From the NCBI GenBank assembly GCA_021234155.1, contig JAJEKV010000013.1, positions 2,697,252 through 2,761,251 on the forward strand: a stretch of DNA of 64,000 bases, written 5' to 3'. A model generated the notes under the pieces. The model made no database searches, had not been told where the DNA came from, and saw nothing but the letters and a program-made list of their open reading frames with translations. Source of the DNA: Isoetes taiwanensis. Taxonomy: Eukaryota; Streptophyta; Lycopodiopsida; Isoetales; Isoetaceae. The stretch's first letter is position 1. The number at the start of each line of letters is the position of its first letter. Of this stretch, positions 55,260 through 64,000 are shown one piece after another. A program made the position numbers and the translations under genes.

Positions 55260-57200
55260 AAGAGATTTAAATGTAATGGTGTTCTTAGTTGTAATGGAGC
55301 CCAAATTGTGAAAATGTTAGGTCAATTTAAGAAAGTCGAGCATTAACTATGCTCCGCGAAATATGTAGGAATAATGGAATGCATTGGGTGGAATAGGCTA
55401 GACGACATGGTTTGCATACAATTTGTTGGTGCTTACAATGGTTTAGGATTTTGTTAAAGATAGTAGATCTTAGTGTAATCAACACAATTGCGATTAGACT
55501 ATTGGTGGAATATTGGAGTGGGAAGTCAGGTTTTTGGAATTGAATCATCTTGAAAGGAGTAAGTTTACTTGGAATAAATGTGGTCCTGTGAGATTTAGAG
55601 TGATTCATTATAAACATGTGGTTCTAGGTTTATGAATAACATATAGACCATGTGAATTACAAACTATGCATGGGATATGCCAAGAATCTCTTGCATAAAC
55701 TTTTCAAAAATATAATCCCAAATCATATGTGAAATATTAAGAGATTTTTCGGATGTATGTGTGGCATGTATTGTCATCCCTTGCAATTATGACTTATAAT
55801 TGAAAGAAAGGGAAATCTTATATGTGCAATTTCGATATTGCTTGTTTACATACACTTATGCTTGATTGCTAGTTGAAACCTTGTGGTGTCCCAAGCTAGC
55901 AATGACTACTTATCATTTAAAAACTATGTGTACCTTAAGAAGCTATTTCTAGAGTTGTTCAAGTCTGCATCCATTCTTTACAACCCAAGATTTTCTGTAG
56001 CCCACGGTTATTCATGATGCTCACAATATATTTTGGGGTGTAATTTAAGCACTCTTAGCAAGCCTGTCACTTCCAAATAGATAGGTACCAACTTGATCAT
56101 TTCAAAATTATCTTTTGGCATGCTTGAAAATTTGTGAAAACTCTAAATAACAATGGCAATGTAACGCCAAAGAAGAGAAAACGTTCAACAAATCTCCAAG
56201 GCCAACAAAGATCTTCACTGCAAAAGAGTACTCCTACAGAATGGTCATGAATGTAAAAATTTAACAAAGTCGAAGGCATGATATTACAAACAATGAAACA
56301 ACAGAATGAGCAAGGCACGTCTAAATAATCAACTATTAACATTGCTTCAAATCTAAGTTGTATACAAGTTGCAGCTAGATGGTCTAATGGCACGTCGTCC
56401 CAAATTGGGTTGTGCATAAAGGCGTAATGAGGCGATGCCGACCCTTGCTTGTTCGGCCAGATTAGGCAAAAGCACTTTTACATCAGAGGCACTACTTAGG
56501 GATGTAGAATCTGCCTTGCAAACTACTTATACATATTCTTGTCCACTATGGATATATCCAAACTCTTTCATGCCTAAAAACTAACTACACATAAAAAAAG
56601 CCAACTCTGGCTTCCAACTATATTTTATGCAGGGCCTCAACATACTGGTGCAAATTGATTTTTCATTAAGCACTCAAACAAAAAATAACAAAGGGTAGTT
56701 GTAGCATTGTAGCTTACATTACCTACACTTGCAAGCAAAAATGAGACCTTCTAAACCATGCCTGCACAGATGGCTGCTACTCTGATTGAAGCCCCTTATT
56801 GAAATTATATGCTCTGGCAGTGAAGTCCCTTGCTGAAATTCCATCCTATTGGCATTCATAGAATTCCTGCATATGTAGCATAATAACAGGGGGTTGTTTT
56901 TAAGTTTTTATACGTTTTTTCTTATGGTTTTCCTATGATTTGGTGGTTGTATTCTTGCAAGTGTACTAAATAGTATTTCTAGAGTGCACTCTTTCTCGAC
57001 CGTTGATTTTTTATCAAAAAGTAAATCATATGGTCATGATTGTACTTCCTTGCATGCGCACAACAGATTTGGCATGTGTTCTGCATGAAATTTCTTATTG
57101 CTTTTTCCTGTGAATTGTGCTCTAAATTTTATTGGGTGGAGTGTTATGTCCACCCAAAAAAAAGCGTCGTTGTACTATTCTGCTTTTCGCAAAATTTAAA
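55260..57200. other. Intergenic, no gene recognised
   Basis: A+T-rich. No recognisable domain in the frames at 55327-55617 or 56097-56417 (minus). Confidence 0.45.
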
Positions 57201-57223
57201 GGGATTAGGCTATGCAACAGACG

Positions 57224-57291
57224 TTCCGGAAAACCCTTGCCAAAAACCTCTCGAGTTTTGTCTGTTCCGGAAAACCCTTGCCAAAAACCTC
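57224..57291. repeat. Direct repeat, 28-bp unit, 40-bp period
   Basis: 'gttccggaaaacccttgcca' plus 'aaaacctc' occurs at 57224 and 57264. Overlapping frames on both strands (57040-57506) are unrecognised. Confidence 0.85.
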
Positions 57292-57839
57292 CGAAGTTTT
57301 GCGTTGATGGCCCTTGAAGGCCCCACATCATGGGCCGGCGCCCTAGGTTGCGGTTGGAGAAAGAGAGCAAGGATTTTCAAATCATTGGAGTAGCCATAGG
57401 GCTTCGGTGGCGTGGAGCTCATCTCCTCGATCCGCCAATTCTCTCCTCTTTGAGGCTTCAAATGGTAAGTAAGCATCCCAAGTTTTGTAAAAATGTTCCT
57501 CAGCAAACTTGTTATCTAAAGCATATGATTTTTCTTTCCCTTATATCTCAATACTGCATGCAAGCAAAGATGCTATCTCTAGAAACCTTTGGAAACCAAC
57601 AGAATCTAAACATTGGTAATCGGCGGCGTCTCTGAAAAAACAAGGGGTCGAGTAGGCCTGAATAATAGAAATATCTTGCAATAGGAGAAGCACACTTTTG
57701 ACATCTGGCTACCTTACACCTTTCAGGAACAAAATTGCAGATGCAGCAGGAGCTCCATAAGCCATAGCCATTGCACAAAATTATTTTGCAATGATGCAAG
57801 ACAATAGGATGAAACCATCTAAAGTCACATTCTCCATTA

Positions 57840-58085
57840 TTTTGAAAGCATGAGCAGTAGAACACGACAGGTTCATTGGTAGTGCGTAAGAAGTATGTGG
57901 ACCGCAGCCAGGAAACTCACGGTGGTTATTTTGAAAGCATGAGCGATTAGAACATGCGGGTTTATTGGTAGTCGTGTGGACTGCAATGAGGGAAACTCTG
58001 GAGGGTAATTCCCTATTAACATGTATGAAAACTGTAATAGAATGGAAGAATCATTGTCATGTATGAAAAGTGGTGATAGAATGGA
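57840..58085. repeat. Two nested tandem duplications
   Basis: 'ttttgaaagcatgagc' to 'gggaaactc' is repeated (about 57840-57920 and 57928-57995). Then 'catgtatgaaaa..tg..atagaatggaagaa' is repeated (about 58018 and 58058). Confidence 0.75.
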
Positions 58086-58127
58086 AGAATTATGCAAAGT
58101 ATTTCACAGATTACTGAACAAAAACTT

Positions 58128-58388
58128 GGTCTTTTGTATGTGTTCATTACAGGTCTTGCCCAATATGCTAAAGGCATAATGGCATTATACTATTTTGAGA
58201 GGATGGAAGAAGAACATATAAAACCTGATAATATTACATTTTCCTGCAATTTAAGAGCATATTGCAATGTACAGATCATGGAACGTGGCCTTCACATAGA
58301 TATTATGATTGGAAGTAATTTTATGAAAATGTATGCTACGTATGGCAGCTTGGAGTGTGGCATTATAGTCTATGAACATCCAGCATAG
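58128..58388 (+). pseudogene. Pentatricopeptide repeat (PPR, PLS-type) fragment
   Basis: The plus frame reads VFITGLAQYAKGIMALYYFE, then MEEEHIKPDNITFSCNLRAY, LHIDIMIGSNFMKMYATYGS and LECGIIVYEHP. These follow 'I.GLAQ.G.G.EAL..F..M...GI.PD.ITF...L.AC', 'D...GSALV.MYA.CGSLE.A..VF', i.e. about two and a half PPR motifs of the PLS class that bind organelle RNA. Plant PLS proteins are 500-900 residues. Only about 85 remain here, and several helix residues are missing (for example the iHa segment). It is a relic. Confidence 0.77.
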
Positions 58389-58389
58389 C

Positions 58390-59570
58390 ACAGTTAAGCA
58401 TGGCTAGATAGTTGCTGCTTATTTTCACATCGTATCGATGAAAGCTTCAGTTCATCATGGTAGGTAGTTAGATATATAATTAGATGTGCTTTCAAACACA
58501 TCTGTTTTACTGTGTCTACATTGATGTAAGGGTGCTCAAAAGTAATTTTCCATGCCATGTTTGTCTAAAACATGGATTCAACTTATACAGATAGATAGAT
58601 AGATAAATAGGAAGCCTGTCACTTTATACATTTAGCTTATATGTTCTGCTTAGCTTACGGGTAGCATATATGGAGAATAGAACATGCCTTGGGAAATAAT
58701 TTCTCACTTAGAGTAACCAAGTTGTTATGCACACCATGTAATGTTACATCTATTTTAGAGACATGCGTTGTTGGAAACTTCACAACGTAAAGGGTGTCAG
58801 GGACTATCGTTATGCCATTGTTATGACCACATGAATAGATGAGTCTTTGCTATAAGTTGTTACCATCTAATGCTTCCTTATTGAGTTAGTAAATGGGCCC
58901 ATTTTTTTTGTCCATGGTTTTTTGAAGTTGATTTTTATATTCGATGCTTGAGAGACCTTGAAGACTTGGGATGTTTCTTCTTTTTTACAATCAAGCTTGC
59001 CTAGTTACAAGTGCATAAAGTATTTCTTTGGATGCTATGGGAACGGTGTCAACAAATGATTGTCACCGGATGCTATGTTGGAGCCCACTTAACATCCCCC
59101 TTCTTGAACAAGTTTTTAAATCTTTGGATTTTGATATGATGTCATGGGAGTCTTGAATGCAACCGCTAAGGTATTTGGTATTTGAGTTCTTGACAAATGT
59201 GCTACAGGACTAGGTTGCATATTTATTATGTTACTGACAAGAGCAAAGCATTTGATAATAAAAAATTGTAACATGGGTTATCATTTGTCTATTATCTATC
59301 GTGGTATTATATCACACTTAATATTAGGACTTGAATGTAATGGCTTGTTTTAGCTCTACTACCATTGTTACATGCATTTATGGATTTCTTAGTGCCCTTC
59401 CATCCATCATTAGAGTATTAGGTAATGTGTATATCTACACCCCTACACCATCCTTAAGGCCCCGAAGGGGCCAAAATTTTTTTTAGTTAACACAAACCAT
59501 TAACACACAACTAACATTATTAACATAAACCATTGCATTTGACACATTTAAATTAAAATCCCCCTTAAAC
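58390..59570. other. Intergenic, no gene recognised
   Basis: GATA microsatellite at about 58590-58605. A small hairpin ggccccgaaggggcc is near 59458-59472. Confidence 0.5.
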
Positions 59571-59574
59571 CCCC

Positions 59575-59855
59575 TTTGGTTTGGGTGCATATTCACACGG
59601 GGGGTTACGTAGGGCAGCGAGAGCCTCAAAAAATTTATAATACATGTACAAAATTAACAACATTAAGTACATTGTCTCAAACCTTATAGTATTTTGCAAA
59701 CCTTAATATACAACATACAAAAACTTGTACATGCATACCCCACAAACGAGGATCGCTATGTACGGTCCAGATCTTGGAATAAAGGGCAAATATGCCCATC
59801 CGACAGCTCTCGTTGCCCGAAGTAACCCCCCGTGTGAATATGCACCCAAACCAAA
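59575..59855. mobile_element. Small inverted-repeat element (MITE-like), 281 bp
   Basis: Arms of about 50 bp at 59575-59624 and 59806-59855 are inverted copies with few mismatches, beginning TTTGGTTTGGGTGCATATTC. The interior is A+T-rich and non-coding. Flanking duplication is not clear (TTT/AAA edge). Confidence 0.75.
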
Positions 59856-60284
59856 TGTTGAAGGTCCATGTAGCAAACATTGAGACAGTGAACTGATGTT
59901 GCAATTACCGTTTCCAAACCTGATTGTTCAAAACACCTAGCAGACCATAGAAACAATAAAAAAGCCGGAGATAATAAGACTAAGCATTTTCATTATAATA
60001 AAGCCTAGGGGTTTTATATGCGATAGAATATTTTCACCAACTGTGGATAAACATAAAAATTTAAAGCAGCATATATCCAAGTATGGTTACACCAACTTTC
60101 AAGACTACGATGAAGCTCCCGACACCATCCTCCAAGGATTCTTCTAGCTTCCTCAAACATGAGAAATGGGGTTCAGTAGATACATCGCCATTGAAGGATT
60201 TGTATATTTCTCCTTGTCATAACAATAAAAGAATATCAGTTTAGCAATGCAACAGAGACAATATCTATTTCAGTTTCGAAATGC

Positions 60285-61132
60285 AAAATTTTGTTAAAGC
60301 GGGATTGCAACCACCACCAGGTAAGACTTCTTCCATGCAACAGCCTCAGCAAGGAAATTTAGATAAAGAAGATGCTACATTAAGGCGTAGAAATGTCTGG
60401 AAGAATCAGGAATTAATTATGAGGGAAAAAAATAGAAAATGAAAAGGATAAAGAAGATACTGTAATAATGCATAGAAGTGCAGTCAGATTTCAAAAGGAT
60501 GGAGAAGCAAGTAGGCAAAGAAATAAAAATGAAATAGAAAAGCTAAGTATGAAGGAGAAAAGCAGGGGCTCTGCCATATCTCACATAGCTGACGAATTAC
60601 GCAGTTTAGGCAATAAGAATAATACATTGAATCAGAATGTTGTTCAATCTCCTCAGAAGTTATCTCAGACTGCAGGATGGATTTACATCCCAAAGGGCAA
60701 CCCAACCACTTTTTTATGCATTGGTCATTTGGTACCAGATCCGGGGGTATCTGAGGGGATAGAGATAAAATTTCCTTCAGACCAAGACCCCAATGACATT
60801 GATTTCGTCAGAGAGGGTCCTGACCATGACAGAAAGTATTGCACAATAGCTCAGCTCTTTAAGTGCGTACTTCATTAGAGCCTATATCACTGATTTGGAT
60901 AAAATTAATGAATCCAACACAACAATTAGAGTTTACCTTCTATGATGAACAATACTCCTTAGAAATTGAAAGGGAAAAAAACTTTGAAGATAAACGCACC
61001 TTCAGATATGTTCTTTTAGCAAATAGATGGAATCGATGCCATTGTCCAAAACTTAGCAAGCTAAATATAGTTAAATTGCACCTAATAACATACTTATTGT
61101 GCCACCAAACTAAGCATTCATCCATCCTCTAA
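60285..61132 (+). pseudogene. Unrecognised reading frames, copy 1 of the duplication
   Basis: Plus frames: about 60285-60440 (FVKAGLQPPPGKTSSMQQPQ then RRRNVWKNQELIMREK), 60468-60878 (MHRSAVRFQKDGEASRQRNK, SMKEKSRGSAISHIADELRS, SDQDPNDIDFVREGPDHDRK) and 60863-61132 (LEPISLIWIKLMNPTQQLEF then FRYVLLANRWNRCHC). The charged, low-complexity first half looks like an exon of a larger nuclear protein. I recognise no family. Copy 2 retains the same residues with different indels, so both may be relics of one exon set. Confidence 0.35.
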
Positions 61133-61711
61133 AGAAGTTCAAAAGATGTAGAAAGCTATATAGCAAACAATTCATAACCTTTTATTCTTCTAATGCATCT
61201 GAATACTTCATACTTATGCATGTGTAACGATTTTCAGTGATCTAATCATCAGATGAATAATACTTAGTTATGGTAGAGAGATTACCTTAGATGCAAAGAC
61301 TTGTGCTGGCATCCTATTCCACCATGGGTTACATAAAAAAACAATGGATAATGTAAGACCTTCAGTTGCTTTGTACAATCAGATGGCAACCGAAAGAAGC
61401 TCACCTATGCATTGCACAATTTCTCCCCCTTGTCAGAACTAATCCATCATATACATGATTAGGGTAATAAGTCTAATCTTACCACATAACCGCTTTTAGA
61501 AGTATTAGATTTTCATTCACCCTTGCATTCAAGGTTTGCATTGTTCCTGTATTAACAAACAAAACCTTAAATCTCTGATGTCTAGATAAATGCCATATAA
61601 TACACCAAAAAATATCCACCATCATTTTGATCACAACTTATTCTACTTGGTAATGGCAATATACCTAAAACTGTTGACTGACCTGCTATCCAAATGCCCA
61701 GTTTCGAAAGG

Positions 61712-62501
61712 CAAAATTTTGTTAAAGCAGGATCACGACCACCACCAGGTAAGACTTCTTCCATGCAACAGCCTTAGCAAGGAAATTTAGATAAAGAAGA
61801 TGCTATATTAAGGCATAGAAATGTCTGGAAGAATCAGGAATTGATTATTAGGAAAAAAATAGAAAATGAAAAGGATAAAGATGCCGTAATAATGCATAGG
61901 AGTGCAGTCAGATTTCAAAAGGATGGAGAAGCAAGCAGGCAAAGAAATAAAAATGAAATAGAAAAGCTAAGTATGAAGGAGAAAAGCGGGAGCTCTGCCA
62001 TATCTCACATAGCTGACGGATTACGCAGTTTAGGCAATAAGAATACTACATTGAATCAGAATGTTGTTCAATCTCCTCAGAAGTTATCTCAGACTGCTGG
62101 AAGGGTTTACATCCCAAGGGCAACCCAACCACTTTTTCCTGCATTGGATAAAGAGTTGGAGTACGCCTGATCATTTGGTACCAGATCCAGGGGTATCTGA
62201 GAGGATAGGGATAAAATTTCATTGGTACCAAGACCCTAATGACATTGATTTCGTCAGGGAGGGTCCTGACCATGACAGAAAGCATTGCACAACAGCTCTT
62301 TAAGTGCGTACTTCATTAGAGCCTATATCACTGATTTGGATTAAATTAATAAATCCAACACAACAATTAGAGTTTACCTTCTATGATGGACAACACTCCT
62401 TAGAAATTGAAAGGGTAAAACAGTTTGAAGATAAACACACCTTCAGATATGTTCTTTTAGCAAATAGATGGAATCGATGCCATTGTCCAAAACTTAGCTA
62501 G
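61712..62501 (+). pseudogene. Unrecognised reading frames, copy 2 of the duplication
   Basis: Counterpart of 60285-61132: 61841-62170 (starts with the IENEKDKDAVIMHRSAVRFQ frame, which in copy 1 is broken by a stop before MHRSAV) and 62304-62501. Here the N-terminal lysine-rich part is in frame with MHRSAV, while the C-terminal part is shifted at about 62110. The two copies have decayed at different sites. Confidence 0.35.
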
Positions 62502-63173
62502 CTAAATATAGTTAAAATTGCACCTAATAACATACTTATTGTGCCACCAAACTAAGCTATATAGAAACTATTTATAATCCTTTATTCTTCTAATGCATCT
62601 GAATACTTCGCAATTATGCCTGTGTAACGATTTTCAGTGATCTAATCATCGGATGAATAATACTTAGTTATGGTAGAGAAATTACCTTAGATGCAAAGAC
62701 TTGTGCTCGCATCCTATTCCACCATGGGTTACATGAAAAAACAATGGATAATATAAGATCTTCAGCTGCTTTGTATAATCAGATGGCAACCGAAAGAAGT
62801 TCACCTATGCATTGCACAATTTTATCCCCCTTGTCAGAACTAATCCATCATATATATGATTATTGTAATAAGTCTGATCTTACCACATAACCGCTCTTAG
62901 AAGTATTAGATTTTCATTGACCCTTGCATCCAAGATTTGTATTGTTCCTGTATTAACAAACAAAACCTTAAATCTCTGATGCCTAGATAAATGCCATATA
63001 ATACACCAAAAAATTAACCACAATCATTTTAATCACAACTTATTCTACTTGGAAATGCCAATATACCTAAAACTGTTGACTGACCTACTATCCAAATGCC
63101 GGGTTTAATATCGGAATATGACAGATATTAGAGGATGATTCGTCATTTTCTAGGTTCGAAGAAAGATTGGGCT

Positions 63174-63802
63174 TGTTAGAATCAGAGCTTGGGATTTGAA
63201 CCCAAGTATGCCAAGACTCTGTCTCCTTCAAACCCCTCCCGCACCTATATCTGCATACACACACCTGTATATGCACTCATCTTGTGCATTTATATCCCTA
63301 TCATTCATATATTTATTTTCTTATCAACCTGGATATATACACTTGTCAAATCGTGCATGCCCTTCATATAGAAAGTTTTCCAACTTGCCTGAATATTAGG
63401 ATGCCCTGCTGTCCTTAAATTCCAGCTGTCGTTGACTTTGACCTGTTTTGACCAGTCAAAACCCTAAGTGGCGGGCAAGGGGTATCAGGCGTTTTCTGGC
63501 GAGCGTAGCAACCTCTGGGTAGTACCTGCCCACCACTTTTCAACTTCTATGTTTTTTTTCTTCCATTCACTGCCACTGCTTCTCATGAATGCTTGTATGA
63601 ATCCTGATTAGCCTAGGGGAGCCAAGATGTGGTCACTAATCCCCTTATGTGCTCAAACATCACATGACACATATTTTTCATACTTCCTTAGGTTGATCTA
63701 CTGCCACTGCTTCTCATAGATCAATGTTGACACTCTAATCTACTGCCACTGCTTCTCATAGATTAGAATATCACATGACACATACTTATGTCATTTCCAA
63801 CA
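63174..63802 (-). repeat. Ty1/copia 3' LTR
   Basis: 629 bp. On the minus strand it starts TGTTGGAAATGACATAAG and ends GATTCTAACA, with terminal TGTT...AACA. It contains three copies of the word TGCCACTGCTTCTCAT (plus strand, near 63568, 63702 and 63742). The partner LTR is outside the window. Confidence 0.85.
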
Positions 63803-64000
63803 TTCCCCCTTCATGTGATATTCCCTGTCATCACATTGTAATAATTTCCTTATTTCCTGGAATCTGGATAATGGTAATGCCTTTGTAAGAATATCTGCTC
63901 TTTGATCAGCTGTACTAACATAGGTCAAATGCACTTGATTTTTTTTAACCATATCTCTGATGAAATGAACTTCCATCTCAATGTGTTTTGATCTTTCGTG
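63791..64000 (-). pseudogene. Ty1/copia RNase H C-terminus, runs off the window
   Basis: The minus frame is open from the right edge: RSKHIEMEVHFIRDMVKKNQ, then VHLTYVSTADQRADILTKAL and PLSRF. The 'R.KHI.....HFIR..V......L.YV.T..Q.ADI.TK.L....F' block is the conserved end of copia RNase H, including the KHID-type His region. It ends at TAA-type stop 63791 just inside the LTR, as is usual in copia elements. The rest of gag-pol is beyond 64000, so integrity cannot be judged. Confidence 0.93.
63803..63811 (-). other. Copia polypurine tract
   Basis: The minus strand reads AAGGGGGAA immediately before the LTR start TGTTGGAAATG. Confidence 0.9.

Larger units (their letters stand above)
60270..63105 (+). 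repeat. Tandem segmental duplication, period about 1.43 kb
   Basis: Copy 1 about 60270-61698 and copy 2 about 61699-63105, highly similar from 'cagtttcgaaa.gcaaaattttgttaaag' to 'ctatccaaatgcc'. Copy 1 has small insertions (for example at 61130-61165). Both carry the same unrecognised frames. Confidence 0.9.

Overview
The window reads as nuclear DNA of a land plant with a large, repeat-rich genome. Evidence: plant-type intron boundaries, a KMD-type F-box/kelch gene, remnants of plant SULTR3, DELLA/GRAS, CPSF160, ER Ca2+-ATPase and PPR genes, and nested plant transposons. A gymnosperm or another big-genome vascular plant is plausible, but the species cannot be fixed from sequence alone. Only one host gene looks intact, the F-box/kelch gene at 8017-9072 (minus). 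Every host-derived coding remnant between 1 and 27.3 kb lies on the minus strand.

Layout. 0-11 kb: the end of a TauD/clavaminate-synthase-like gene with a stop at its upstream edge; a dispersed repeat with a tRNA-like promoter; a degenerate GAATCT minisatellite; a multi-exon, stop-containing gene for a DUF3504/Crypton-type tyrosine recombinase (about 4.3-6.6 kb); the F-box gene; and copy A of a dispersed non-autonomous element. 11-18.4 kb: a sulfate transporter (SULTR3) gene whose coding exon is split by a 5,645-bp CACTA transposon with an AAC target duplication. 20.3-21.9 kb: a 1.5-kb element with terminal inverted repeats of about 190 bp and a GC-rich hairpin. 22.8-27.3 kb: a run of exon fragments from unrelated genes (CPSF160, a Lys/Glu-rich exon, DELLA/GRAS, DEAD-box helicase, ECA Ca2+-ATPase), all minus strand, which looks like transposon gene capture.

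28.7-47.0 kb: a nested stack. An autonomous-type Helitron (RepHel, plus strand) carries a 280-bp MITE in its N-terminal coding region (TAGA duplication). Its helicase is cut by a 13.1-kb Ty3/gypsy chromovirus (33611-46719, minus strand, ATGGT duplication) that has 1.55-kb LTRs, a tRNA-iMet primer site, gag-pol and a chromodomain. Upstream of gag the chromovirus has two extra reading frames. Each is preceded by a TATAAATA-type box and a pair of about 68-nt hairpin motifs. This duplicated promoter-like module is the most unusual thing I see.

47-64 kb: tandem repeats, copy C of the dispersed element, SINE-like tRNA-derived sequences, a PPR fragment, a small inverted-repeat element, a 1.4-kb tandem duplication with unrecognised reading frames, and the 3' end of a Ty1/copia element running off the right edge (minus strand). 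Many differences between repeat copies in 33-49.5 kb fall at CAG/CTG (CHG) sites. Some frameshifts there could therefore be basecalling error in methylated DNA and not true decay.
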